64,000 nt of DNA from CAYJII01 sp964370225 (GCA_964370225.1 CAYJII010000006.1:4317-68316); one strand, 5' to 3'; positions 26,045-35,133 are shown, counted from the first letter of the stretch. Notes: a model not told the origin generated them from the sequence alone. Made by a program: numbers and translations.

Positions 26045-27368
26045 TATTGGGCGAAAAGGCCATAGCATGTATGTTGATGAAGGGCGCATGGAGCCTTTGC
26101 AACTTGGTATACTTGCGGCTTTGACACCAGCCCATGTTACAGTTAAGCTATACGACGACAGGTGCGAAGAAATCCCGTATGATGAAAAGACTGATTTGGT
26201 TGCAATTACTGTGGAAACTTTTACTGCTAGGCGTGCTTACGAGATTTGTCGCGAGTATCAAAAAAGAGGCGTGAAGGTTATCATGGGCGGAATGCATATC
26301 ACGCTCATCCCTGAGGAAGCGCTAGAAATAGCCGATAGCATCATCACTGGTGATGCAGAAGATGTGTGGGCTGGCATGATTTCTGATGCTGAAAACGGCA
26401 AGCTCAAACGTAGATATGATGCAAAACCACACGCCATACCACAGGAGGGCGTGATAACAAGGCGCGACTTGTTTGAGGGAAAAGGTTATCTTCCGATTAC
26501 CCTATTGCAGTTTTCGCGCGGTTGTCGCTATGGTTGTAAATTTTGTGCATCTAGCGCATATTTTAAAGCGACACAGTATTGCAGAGAAGTCGAAGATGTT
26601 GTAAAGGAAATAAAATCGCAAAAGAGAAAGCTTTTATTTTTTGTCGATGACAATATAGTATCGGATAAAGAGAAGGCAAAGCAGCTATTTCGTGCACTAA
26701 TTCCACTGAAAGTGCGATGGGTTAGTCAGGGTAGCATTGATATGCTCGAGGACGATGAACTCATGCGTTTGATGGTAAAAAGCGGCTGTTTAGGGCATGT
26801 AATTGGGTTTGAGTCGATTAACCCTAACAATATATCTAGCATGAGCAAGGAAGCAAACAAAAAAAGGGTTTTAAATGAATATAAGGACGAAATTGCTAAG
26901 CTGAGAAGCTGGGGACTGCAAACATGGGCAGCTTTTACCGTTGGACATGACGAGGACACGCTCGAAAGCATCAAAAAAACTTGCGAGTTTGCTGTTAATA
27001 ACAAATTTACTTTTGCTGCATTTAATATACTCATGCCCTATCCAAACACCCCACTTTATGAAAAAATGGAGTCCGAAGGCAGACTTTTATATGGTGGAAA
27101 ATGGTGGCTAAACGAGAATTATCGCTTTAACTACGCTTCTTTCCTGCCAAAAAACATGACAGCCGACGAGTTAACCGAAGTTTCATTCGGCGCAAGAGCG
27201 AAATTCAACAGCAGGTCTTCCATTTTCAAGCGCGCACTCGACATCAAGACAAATATGCGCTCGCCATATCGCTTTATAACCTATTTACTATATAACCCAC
27301 TATTTCGCAAGGAAGTTTTTAAAAAACAGGGTATGCAGTTTGGATTAAGCGAAAAGGACGAAGCTTAA
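26019..27368 (+). CDS. Cobalamin-binding radical SAM enzyme 3 (subfamily B)
   Basis: 449 residues. B12-binding domain with MGGMHITLIPEE (89-100), radical SAM motif CRYGCKFC (169-176), FFVDDNIVSD, VIGFESIN and C-terminal WWLNENYRFNY. Starts inside the last codons of enzyme 2 with GGGGAGG upstream, indicating translational coupling. Close to enzyme 5 from the first residues (TLIKPNIGRKG versus TIILPAIGKKQ), so the two look like duplicates. Confidence 0.9.
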   Translation: MTLTLIKPNIGRKGHSMYVDEGRMEPLQLGILAALTPAHVTVKLYDDRCEEIPYDEKTDLVAITVETFTARRAYEICREYQKRGVKVIMGGMHITLIPEEALEIADSIITGDAEDVWAGMISDAENGKLKRRYDAKPHAIPQEGVITRRDLFEGKGYLPITLLQFSRGCRYGCKFCASSAYFKATQYCREVEDVVKEIKSQKRKLLFFVDDNIVSDKEKAKQLFRALIPLKVRWVSQGSIDMLEDDELMRLMVKSGCLGHVIGFESINPNNISSMSKEANKKRVLNEYKDEIAKLRSWGLQTWAAFTVGHDEDTLESIKKTCEFAVNNKFTFAAFNILMPYPNTPLYEKMESEGRLLYGGKWWLNENYRFNYASFLPKNMTADELTEVSFGARAKFNSRSSIFKRALDIKTNMRSPYRFITYLLYNPLFRKEVFKKQGMQFGLSEKDEA

Positions 27369-27385
27369 ATGAGAGGTGCAAATAC

Positions 27386-28090
27386 ATGACAGCTTTAGAC
27401 GGAAAAATTGTTAAAGTAGAACTTTTAAGCGAGGGGCAAAAGCGAAGAATGTTCTCGCTAATGGATGAGTTTTATGAAAATATGGCGTGGGAAGTGTTTG
27501 AAAGCGATCTGTTAAAAAAAGATTATTGTATCATTTTGTATGACAAAAACAATGTGATACAAGGGTTTTCCACGCAACAAATAATATCGGTAGTACTGCC
27601 TGAAAAAACCGTTTACGGGGTGTTTTCAGGCGATACCATTGTACACAAAAATTTTTGGGCGACACGTCACCCACTTTTTTCGATTTTCGCTAACTTTTTC
27701 GAAGAATACAGTCGTGATTATGAAGATTTTTACTGGTTTTTGATTTGCAAGGGATATAAGACCTACAAAATTCTACCGACATTTTTCAACGAGTTTTATC
27801 CCAACTGCTCCGCTACGACCCCGGAATATGAACAGAAGATTATGCATGCATTCGGCAAAAGCTATAGCAAAGACTATAATGAAAAAAGTGGTGTAATCGA
27901 ATATAGTGCGACTAAAGATAAGCTAAAGCTTGGGGTCGCAGATATTGACGAGCGCCAACTCAAAAATAAGCACACAGCCTTTTTTGTAAAGCAAAACCCC
28001 TTTCACACAGCAGGGCATGACATGGTGTGCATCACCAGTCTGCACAAGCACAATTATCAAAAAAATAAAGAGGCGATTTTATGGGGATAA
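27386..28090 (+). CDS. GNAT-like acyltransferase 1 (putative)
   Basis: 234 residues. No sharp motif, but the pattern (GFSTQQIISVVLP, then VFSGDTIVHKNFWATRHPLFSIFANFFEEY, with a long helix) resembles the central strand-helix of GNAT acyltransferases, which move an acyl group from CoA or carrier to an amine. The C-terminal part (TAFFVKQNPFHTAGHDMVCI) looks like the receptor side of the fold. GAGAGG precedes ATG 27386. Its end overlaps the GH3-family gene by ten bases, so the two products may work in sequence. Assignment is by fold-like resemblance only. Confidence 0.5.
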   Translation: MTALDGKIVKVELLSEGQKRRMFSLMDEFYENMAWEVFESDLLKKDYCIILYDKNNVIQGFSTQQIISVVLPEKTVYGVFSGDTIVHKNFWATRHPLFSIFANFFEEYSRDYEDFYWFLICKGYKTYKILPTFFNEFYPNCSATTPEYEQKIMHAFGKSYSKDYNEKSGVIEYSATKDKLKLGVADIDERQLKNKHTAFFVKQNPFHTAGHDMVCITSLHKHNYQKNKEAILWG

Positions 28091-29667
28091 TTGTCAGCCT
28101 TGTAAACAAGCTCATGATGATGCTCTACAAGAAGAGTGCGACAGAATTTTATTCCGATTTAAATAAAGTAGATAGCGTGCAAGAAAAACTGCTCATGGAC
28201 ATTATAAACCGTAACAAGGACACTGTCTATGGAAAAAAACATAATTTTGCTAGTGTAAAAAGTATTGATGATTACCGCAAAACTGTACCAATTACCACAT
28301 ATGGCGATTATAAAGCTTATATCGATGACATTGCAAATGGTGGCGAAAATATACTCACAAGCTCAAAGATTAATATGTTTGAAGTAACTGGCGGCTCTGG
28401 TGGACATGTTAAGCTAATCCCTTACACCGCCGAGCTTAAGTCAGAGTTTTTGCAAGGTATAAAGCCTTGGATTTACTCTTTATACAAGGCCTATCCCGCT
28501 GTTAGACGCGGTAAAAGCTATTGGTCGATTACTCCACCCGCTTTTGAAAAAAAGTTCACTCCTGCTGGCATCCCCATTGGTTTTGAGGATGACACTGCAT
28601 ATTTTGGGAAAATTGAGCAATTTCTTACCGACCTTATTTTTGCGAGAGACAAAAATCTTCACGCAGAAAAAGATATGGATAAATTTTATTTTAAGACCTG
28701 TCTTTGTCTGCTTAAAGAGAAAAATTTAAGCTTAATTTCCGTTTGGAACCCAAGTTATCTGCTTATACTTTTGCGTTATATCACAGAAAATTCTGATGCA
28801 TTAATCCAAGCATTGCCCAAAAAGCGAAAAGCTGAAATCTCAGGCTATATAAAAAACTGTGATTGGCAAAAAATTTGGCACAATCTCACCGTTATAAGCT
28901 GTTGGTGTGACGGACTAGCAAAAAGCGGTAGCGACGAGATAAGGTCGCTCTTTACGAATGTGTATGTCCAACCAAAAGGAATACTTGCAACTGAGGCGTT
29001 TATGACACTTCCCTACTTTGATAGTTCCCACTCAATCCTAAGCTACAAATCGCATTATTTCGAGTTTATCGATTGCGAAAATGGCGAAATTTTAAGCTAT
29101 ACCAATCTGATTTTAGGAAAAAAATACGAGATAATCTTCACGACTTCAGGTGGTTTTTACCGCTACAAAATCAACGATACTGTTATGGTAGCTGATTTTG
29201 AAAGTAACTCGCTCCCACTACTTAAGTTTGTAGGAAAAAACGATAAAACCGCTGACTATCATGGAGAAAAGTTAAACGAGCTTTTTTTACGAGAAATTTT
29301 TGAGACAATTTATGCAAACGAAAAATATGCAAACGAGCATAATTTAAATGATAGATTTAAATTAATAGCGTATGAAAATTCACGCTACATGCTCTTTTTG
29401 CAAGAAGATAAAAATGATAATATTGACTTTATCACTGAGCTTGAGCATAGGATAGAAACGCTTTTGTGCGAGAGCTACCACTATAAACTATGCCGTGACT
29501 TATCCCAACTAAAACCGCTAAGAATTTGTGTGGTGCGTGGGGATTTAAAACAAGCATATCTTAATTTTTATGTGGATAAAGGAAAAAAATTAGGAGACAT
29601 TAAACCTGAACTTTTATCGCTCCAAAGCGGTTGGTTAAATGCTTTTAAAGACGGAGGAAATATATGA
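28081..29667 (+). CDS. GH3-family adenylating (acyl-amide synthetase-like) enzyme
   Basis: 528 residues. The GH3 family, best known from plants, adenylates a carboxylate with ATP and transfers it to an amine or thiol. Visible hallmarks are the nucleotide-binding TGGSGGHVKLIP (103-114; the usual Ser/Thr-rich loop has Gly-Gly-Ser here), ATEAFMTLPYF (303-313), SHYFEFI (324-330), GGFYRYKINDTVMV (357-370) and FVGKNDKTADYHGEKL (383-398). Length is normal. It is set among radical SAM genes with no carrier protein or NRPS, so it should act on a free acid. It overlaps the preceding gene by 10 bases and enzyme 4 by 4 bases. Confidence 0.88.
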   Translation: MGIIVSLVNKLMMMLYKKSATEFYSDLNKVDSVQEKLLMDIINRNKDTVYGKKHNFASVKSIDDYRKTVPITTYGDYKAYIDDIANGGENILTSSKINMFEVTGGSGGHVKLIPYTAELKSEFLQGIKPWIYSLYKAYPAVRRGKSYWSITPPAFEKKFTPAGIPIGFEDDTAYFGKIEQFLTDLIFARDKNLHAEKDMDKFYFKTCLCLLKEKNLSLISVWNPSYLLILLRYITENSDALIQALPKKRKAEISGYIKNCDWQKIWHNLTVISCWCDGLAKSGSDEIRSLFTNVYVQPKGILATEAFMTLPYFDSSHSILSYKSHYFEFIDCENGEILSYTNLILGKKYEIIFTTSGGFYRYKINDTVMVADFESNSLPLLKFVGKNDKTADYHGEKLNELFLREIFETIYANEKYANEHNLNDRFKLIAYENSRYMLFLQEDKNDNIDFITELEHRIETLLCESYHYKLCRDLSQLKPLRICVVRGDLKQAYLNFYVDKGKKLGDIKPELLSLQSGWLNAFKDGGNI

Positions 29668-30998
29668 AGATAGCACTGATTTCACCTGCTGGCGCTATGC
29701 ACCGCTACAACGGCTCATTTACAAAAAATTTGCAATATGCCCCACTAACTTTGACCAGTTTAGCTGCACTCGTACCAGAAGAGTTAGGCGCAGAAGTAGC
29801 AATTTATGATGAAATGGTTGAGCCTATACCACTTAATTTAGACTGTGATATCGTAGGTATCACCTGCATTACAGGCACAGCACCTCGCTGTTATGCCTAT
29901 GCAGATTATTTCCGAAAAAGAGGCATTACTGTTGTTATGGGTGGAGTTCACCCCTCGCTTATGCCAGAAGAAGCAAGCCTGCACGCCGACGCTGTAATGA
30001 CTGGGTTTGGCGAACAGACTTTTCCTCAAATGCTGTGGGACTTTAAAAATAACTCCCTAAAAAAGCTGTATGTGCAAAACAGTGATTATAGCATTGCCAA
30101 AAAACCTGAGCCTCTCAGAGAGCTGCTCAAAAAGGACAAGTATATCACCACTGCAACTGTCGAAGTTATACGTGGTTGTGCTCACCCATGCACATTTTGT
30201 GCGTATCCTGCTGCATTTGGCAGCCGCACTTACCCCAGACCAGTCGAAGATGTTGTGCGCGAAATTGCAAATATTAGCAATAAAGTTTTAGTCTTCCCCG
30301 ATGTTAATTTAATCGCAGATGTCGAGTACGCTAAAAAATTTTTTAAAGCACTTATCCCATTAAAAAAATATTGGCTTGGTCTTGTTACTTCCACAATTGG
30401 GCTTGACGACGAACTTATAGCGCTATTTAAAAAAAGCGGCTGCAAAGGCCTTTTAATCGGCTTTGAATCGATAGTAGCAGAATCCCAAAGCTATGTGAAA
30501 AAAGTGAGCAACAGATTTTTGGATTACAAAGATTTGATGAATAAATTGCATGCGAGTGGTATTTTAGTGCAAGGTTGTTTTGCTTTTGGTGGCGACGAAG
30601 AAGATGCTACCGTGTTTGAGCGAACAGTTGAACTTGTGCTCGAAACCAAGATAGACCTACCGAGATTTAGCATTTTAACCCCATTCCCCAAAACTCAACT
30701 ATATAATGACCTCCTCGCACAAGACAGGATTACTCAGCATAACTGGGCACTTTATGATGTTGAGCACGTTGTATTTAAACCTGCGAAAATGACCGAACAG
30801 CAGCTAATGGATGGCATTACTTATAGTTTTAAAGAGAGCTATAAAACTAAGAATATCTTAAAAAGATTAGCTCCTTTTAGACATAGTCCGTGGCTATCTT
30901 TCCCTGTTAATTTGGGATATAAAAAATATGCGGATAGATTTGAGCATTTCACACCCGAGGTTATGTGCGATAACTCAGATATTCCGACAGAGGTATAA
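29664..30998 (+). CDS. Cobalamin-binding radical SAM enzyme 4 (subfamily A)
   Basis: 444 residues. B12-binding domain (APLTLTSLAALVPEELG near the start, MGGVHPSLMPEE about 92-103) and radical SAM motif CAHPCTFC (172-179), then VFPDVNLIAD. Like enzyme 1 it has ILTPFPKTQLYNDL and VFKPAKMTEQQL in its C-terminus. It opens the second half of the operon, which repeats the A-B-acyltransferase order. GGAGG precedes ATG 29664 and the start overlaps the GH3 stop (ATGA). Confidence 0.9.
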   Translation: MKIALISPAGAMHRYNGSFTKNLQYAPLTLTSLAALVPEELGAEVAIYDEMVEPIPLNLDCDIVGITCITGTAPRCYAYADYFRKRGITVVMGGVHPSLMPEEASLHADAVMTGFGEQTFPQMLWDFKNNSLKKLYVQNSDYSIAKKPEPLRELLKKDKYITTATVEVIRGCAHPCTFCAYPAAFGSRTYPRPVEDVVREIANISNKVLVFPDVNLIADVEYAKKFFKALIPLKKYWLGLVTSTIGLDDELIALFKKSGCKGLLIGFESIVAESQSYVKKVSNRFLDYKDLMNKLHASGILVQGCFAFGGDEEDATVFERTVELVLETKIDLPRFSILTPFPKTQLYNDLLAQDRITQHNWALYDVEHVVFKPAKMTEQQLMDGITYSFKESYKTKNILKRLAPFRHSPWLSFPVNLGYKKYADRFEHFTPEVMCDNSDIPTEV

Positions 30999-31000
30999 AT

Positions 31001-32332
31001 ATGGATATTACGATAATTTTGCCAGCGATAGGTAAAAAACAAAACGAGAAATATATTGGTACTTGGAAGATGGAACCGCTCACTATTGCGGTGATAAAAT
31101 CCGTTATGCCACAGTATGTAAACCTAACTTTCTATGATGATAGAGTCGAGCTTATTGACTATAACAAAAAGGCTGATTTGGTGCTTATCACAGTTGAAAC
31201 ATACACAGCAAAACGCGCGTATAAAATTGCAGCAAAGTACAAATCTATGGGTATACCAGTTGCGCTAGGCGGATATCATGTGACGTTGATGCCGGATGAA
31301 GCATCCCTCTTCGCGGATACGATAATCACTGGCAATGCCGAGGGGATTATGACAGAGGTTATCGAGGATTACAAAAATGGTAGGCCACAAAAACGCTATA
31401 ATGGTGTGACCATGTACACTAACAAACTCCCCGACCACTCAATTTTTGAAGGGAAGAAATATCTGCCCGTTTCCTTAGTCGAAACTGGTAGAGGATGTTG
31501 CTATAACTGTGAGTTTTGCGCAATCTCCAGCTACTATGGCTGCAAATATCACAAGCGACCTGTCGAGGATATCATAAGAGATATCAAACTTCACCGACAC
31601 AAATATTATTTCCTTGTAGACGATAATCTTTTTGCTGATCGTGCACATTTATACGAACTGCTCCCAAAAATTAAGGAATGCGGTGTAAAATGGGCAAGCC
31701 AAGGCACGCTTACCATAGCAAATGACCCTAAACTGCTAAAGATGATGAAGGATAGCGGTTGCGAACTTATCTTGGTAGGATTCGAGAGCCTTAACGAGGC
31801 AAATCTTTTGCAAATGCACAAGAAGGTCAACATCTCTAAGACACAACGTGACGAGCTTGTCCAGCGTATACACGACGCTGGTCTTGGGATTTATGCGACC
31901 TTTGTATTCGGATATGACGAGGACGACGAGGACACGGTACTAGAGGCTTTGCGCTTTTCGGAAAAGCATAAATTTTATACCGCAGCTTTTAACCATCTCC
32001 TACCTTTTCCAGGTACTGAGCTTTATGACAGGTTAAAGCAACAGGACAGGCTTCTCTTTGATAAATGGTGGTTGCAAGACAACTATAATTATGGTGAGCT
32101 TGCGTTTAAACCAAAAAAACTCAGCGCACAAGAGCTCAGCAAAGCTTGTCTTAACGCGCGCCGTGAATTTTCAAAAATGCACAATGTTATGCCACGTGGT
32201 CTCCAAGCTATGAAGCATGCTTCACCCGCTATTTGGTCGCTATTTTGGGCGATGAATTTACGCATTGGTGGCGAGGTTGACCAGAAAATGAATATTCCAA
32301 TTGGAGAAAATTTAGATGAGTTACCAAAATAG
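31001..32332 (+). CDS. Cobalamin-binding radical SAM enzyme 5 (subfamily B)
   Basis: 443 residues. B12-binding domain with LGGYHVTLMPDE (89-100), radical SAM ligands Cys166, Cys170 and Cys173 (CCYNCEFC, with an extra Cys167), FLVDDNLFAD, LVGFESLNE and the C-terminal WWLQDNYNYGE typical of subfamily B. Two bases separate it from enzyme 4, and it overlaps the next gene by 17 bases. Closest to enzyme 3 among its neighbours. Confidence 0.9.
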   Translation: MDITIILPAIGKKQNEKYIGTWKMEPLTIAVIKSVMPQYVNLTFYDDRVELIDYNKKADLVLITVETYTAKRAYKIAAKYKSMGIPVALGGYHVTLMPDEASLFADTIITGNAEGIMTEVIEDYKNGRPQKRYNGVTMYTNKLPDHSIFEGKKYLPVSLVETGRGCCYNCEFCAISSYYGCKYHKRPVEDIIRDIKLHRHKYYFLVDDNLFADRAHLYELLPKIKECGVKWASQGTLTIANDPKLLKMMKDSGCELILVGFESLNEANLLQMHKKVNISKTQRDELVQRIHDAGLGIYATFVFGYDEDDEDTVLEALRFSEKHKFYTAAFNHLLPFPGTELYDRLKQQDRLLFDKWWLQDNYNYGELAFKPKKLSAQELSKACLNARREFSKMHNVMPRGLQAMKHASPAIWSLFWAMNLRIGGEVDQKMNIPIGENLDELPK

Positions 32333-33371
32333 ATACAGCTTCACAAATGCCACAAAAAGTGATGCTATGGATATTCACAAGCTGTTTGCTTCACAAAGCT
32401 TTGACGGGAATATAGGTGTACAATATCTGCGCGGTGATAACCCGATAGACTCATTTTTACACGACGGTGATAGCTATATTTGCTTAGTCGTGCGTGATAC
32501 TCATGCAGAAAACAAACTGGTGGGGATTGGTTGTTGTATCATCCGCAAAGGTTATATCCGTGGCAAAGTTTGTAATGTCGGCTATCTCACTGGACTTAAA
32601 ATTCACTCGCTTTATCAAAAAAAATTCACTGGAATTGCTGCGTCGTATCAGTGGCTATATGACAACTGCAAAGACAAAGTCGACTACTTTTATACTACCA
32701 TTTTATCTGAGAATGTAGCAGTGCAAAAAATGTTAGAAAAAAAGCGCAAGTCTATGCCCATCTACCACTACTTAGATGAATACGACACCTTTATATTCAA
32801 AACCGGTGGAAAGAAATTTGCGCGCGGCTCTTTATCTGTAGCGCCTTGCAGCCTATCAGATGCTTCCAATTTTTATGCAAAGCTACAAAAAGGCGAATTT
32901 TCTACAGCTCACTTAAATCAAAATTTCTTGCAAAATGCTGACTATTATGGCTTGTACAAAGATGGTTTGCTCTTGGCAATAGCGAGCGTGTCAGACAGGC
33001 GCATGGATAAGCAATATGTAGTAAAAAAATACGCTGGTGCTGTTGCAGTATTACGATTTTTGCCCACAAAACTTCTGGGGTATCCCGCCTTCCCAAAGCT
33101 GAATGAAGTTGTAAGCATGGGGGGCGTTGCTATCTATAGTGATAAAAATGCAGATGTGGATGCGCTAAAATATTTTTTCTCGCAAATTCTCGCACATTAT
33201 ATCAAAGCCGAAATTTTAATGATAGGACTCACAAAAAAGCATAAACTTTATAGCATCCTCGCTAGCATGAAATCTATACGCTATGGTAGCAAATTATATC
33301 AAGTAAGCTTTGAAAAAAATGATTTGCTTGCCAATGACAGTCTCGCTGATATCGATATTTCGTTTCAATAA
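32316..33371 (+). CDS. GNAT-like acyltransferase 2, two-domain
   Basis: 351 residues. The first half reads as a GNAT fold: FTNATKSDAMDI, then LVGIGCCIIRKGYI, the acyl-CoA strand VGYLTGLKIHSLYQKKFTG and the ENVAVQKMLEKKRKSM helix. A second, similar half (about 165-340) carries VSMGGVAIYS and LMIGLTKKHKLYSIL. GNAT enzymes transfer acyl groups to amines. It is the last gene of the operon, starting inside enzyme 5 with TTGGAG upstream and followed by a strong terminator. Confidence 0.7.
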   Translation: MSYQNRYSFTNATKSDAMDIHKLFASQSFDGNIGVQYLRGDNPIDSFLHDGDSYICLVVRDTHAENKLVGIGCCIIRKGYIRGKVCNVGYLTGLKIHSLYQKKFTGIAASYQWLYDNCKDKVDYFYTTILSENVAVQKMLEKKRKSMPIYHYLDEYDTFIFKTGGKKFARGSLSVAPCSLSDASNFYAKLQKGEFSTAHLNQNFLQNADYYGLYKDGLLLAIASVSDRRMDKQYVVKKYAGAVAVLRFLPTKLLGYPAFPKLNEVVSMGGVAIYSDKNADVDALKYFFSQILAHYIKAEILMIGLTKKHKLYSILASMKSIRYGSKLYQVSFEKNDLLANDSLADIDISFQ

Positions 33372-33393
33372 GTTTAGTTTGTGCCCTTATAAT

Positions 33394-33428
33394 AAAACCG
33401 CTTTGGCACAATGCCAAAGCGGTTTTTA
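33394..33428 (+). terminator. Intrinsic terminator of the radical SAM / GH3 operon
   Basis: AAAACCGCTTTGGCA (33394-33408) pairs perfectly with TGCCAAAGCGGTTTT (33412-33426) across a three-base loop, ending in T5. The A4 on the left lets it work for the convergent methyltransferase gene too. Confidence 0.95.
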
Positions 33429-33439
33429 CAGTGATGATA

Positions 33440-34264
33440 TTATTTTTTATTCGACTTTGTACTTTTTTTCGACTGCTTTTGCAAAATATAAATCACAAAA
33501 TCTAGCGTTACCTCAAAATCACTCAAGCTATCGAGCTTCTTCATATCCTCTTTTGAAGTTTTCATTGCATATGGTGTCATCGAAAATAAATTTTTTATGT
33601 CTTCGTTAGTTTCGATTGTAGCTTTATAACTCAGCTTCTCTTTTTTTACAATCTGCAACCCATGAAAATCATGCTTATCCTCGTCATTTTTATATGGCGT
33701 AGCATAAACTGCCTCTTTTAGCTCAAACAAATGTTCCGAGCCAGCTACAACGATAATCGCGCTCCCTCTATGCTTTAGCACTCGCTCAAACTCAACATTT
33801 GCAAGTGGCGCAAAAATGCATGTGAGCAAATCTACAGACGCTTCTAGTATTGGCAAGTCAAACACATTCCCTACAAAGTACTGCGTGTTTTTATCGCGTT
33901 TTGAGGCGTGGATGACTGCGTGCTTTGAAATGTCGGTAGCATAAGCGATAGAGTTTTTTAGGTTATTTGAAATGATTTTGCTATAAAAACCCTGCCCACA
34001 ACCGCAATCCAAGTAGGTGATATTCTCCTTTTGTGGTAGTAGTTTGCATATTTTTTCAGCAAGCGGTCTATAGTAGCCTTTATCCAAAAACTCTGCTCTT
34101 GCTCTCACCATTTCTTTACTGTCTCCGATATTATCACCGTGCTTATTCGTAATCAACAAATTTATATGCGAGGATTTTGATATGTCAAAACTATGATTTT
34201 TCTTACAGACATATTTCCCCTCGGTTTTATTAAGAATTTTTCTGCAATTCGGACAAATGAGCAT
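33440..34264 (-). CDS. rlmA: RlmA-family 23S rRNA (guanine-N1) methyltransferase
   Basis: 274 residues. A zinc ribbon at the N-terminus (Cys4, Cys7, Cys20, His24 in CPNC and CKKNH) recognises rRNA; the SAM domain has YLDCGCGQGFYS, the CIFAPLANVEF active-site region and typical RlmA order. RlmA methylates N1 of G745 or G748 in 23S rRNA hairpin 35; the RlmA(II) branch (TlrB) gives tylosin resistance. The basic Lys/Ser tail is a little unusual. GAGGGAA precedes ATG 34264. It is convergent with the radical SAM operon, so co-regulation is not implied, though a self-protection role is conceivable. Confidence 0.88.
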   Translation of the reverse strand: MLICPNCRKILNKTEGKYVCKKNHSFDISKSSHINLLITNKHGDNIGDSKEMVRARAEFLDKGYYRPLAEKICKLLPQKENITYLDCGCGQGFYSKIISNNLKNSIAYATDISKHAVIHASKRDKNTQYFVGNVFDLPILEASVDLLTCIFAPLANVEFERVLKHRGSAIIVVAGSEHLFELKEAVYATPYKNDEDKHDFHGLQIVKKEKLSYKATIETNEDIKNLFSMTPYAMKTSKEDMKKLDSLSDFEVTLDFVIYILQKQSKKSTKSNKK

Positions 34265-34380
34265 AAAATTTCCCTCGTCTTCTTATTTTTCTACATTATA
34301 CCATGCTATAGCAACCAATTCAATGGCAGATGACATATCTGCGTAAATTTTCACGTATTTTACGCCAAGATAAAACAACA

Positions 34381-34411
34381 CAGGCATTATCAGCAAAACT
34401 GATAATGCCTG
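34381..34411 (-). terminator. Terminator of the amino-acid ABC operon
   Basis: CAGGCATTATCAG (34381-34393) and CTGATAATGCCTG (34399-34411) form a 13-bp stem; reading on the minus strand it is followed by TGTTGTTTTAT. It closes the ABC operon whose last gene ends at 34417. Another inverted repeat, GCGTAAA/TTTACGC (34341-34365), lies between it and the rlmA start. Confidence 0.8.
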
Positions 34412-34416
34412 TTTTA

Positions 34417-35133
34417 TTACTTGCTTTCTATTTTTAAAAATTGCGCTAATTCACTTGTTTTTGGAGATACTAAGCACTCTCTATTGCCATGCTCTAGGAT
34501 TTCGCCATTTTTCATGAATATAACATAATCTGCAAATTCTTTTAAAAATGACATTTCATGCGTAACAAAAATGAAGTCACGCCCATCATTTTTCAGCGAA
34601 ATTACCGCATCAAGCACCTCTTGTGTTAAGATTGGGTCGAGTGCGGCTGTTGGTTCGTCCAAAAATAATATCTCTGGATTAGTCGCGAGCGCTCTGGCGA
34701 TAGATGCTCTTTGCGCTTGCCCACCTGAAACTTCGCTTGGTCGCTTGTCTGCTTGCTCATCTATGCTAAGTCTTTTTAGTAACGCCATTGCTGTTTCTTC
34801 CGCTTCGGCTTTATCACGCTTTTTAATTTTTCGCAAAATTAAAGAGATGTTCTTTTTTATACTAAGGTGCGGGAATAAATTATGCTTTTGGAACACTACG
34901 CTAATCCTTGGCAAAAACTCCTTTTTTTGCGTAGTAGGTGACACACCATTTATGGATATGTCTCCACTGTCTGGGTCTTCTATCCCCGACAATTGTCGCA
35001 ATAGTGTCGATTTGCCACAACCCGACTCCCCTATAATCCCGATGGAACTGCACTCTTTCACATCAAGATTCAAATTTTTCAGCACCCCATGCACACCATA
35101 ATTTTTAGTCAAATTATTAATTTTAAGCTCCAC
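34417..35133 (-). CDS. Amino-acid ABC transporter ATPase (GlnQ/HisP type)
   Basis: 238 residues. Walker A GESGCGKST, Q-loop VFQKHNLFP, signature VSGGQAQRASIARAL, Walker B EILFLDEPTAALDP and H-loop VTHEMSF. I place the start at GTG 35133, whose G is shared with the stop codon of the permease gene and which has AAGGTGG upstream; a longer frame would run back into the permease. Last of a three-gene polar-amino-acid importer operon. Confidence 0.92.
   Translation of the reverse strand: MELKINNLTKNYGVHGVLKNLNLDVKECSSIGIIGESGCGKSTLLRQLSGIEDPDSGDISINGVSPTTQKKEFLPRISVVFQKHNLFPHLSIKKNISLILRKIKKRDKAEAEETAMALLKRLSIDEQADKRPSEVSGGQAQRASIARALATNPEILFLDEPTAALDPILTQEVLDAVISLKNDGRDFIFVTHEMSFLKEFADYVIFMKNGEILEHGNRECLVSPKTSELAQFLKIESK

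Noticed and set aside
23410..33371. RiPP precursor peptide for the radical SAM operon
   Set aside because: Genes abut or overlap, leaving no room for a precursor, and no short frame with a leader-like sequence and ribosome site was seen in the flanks.
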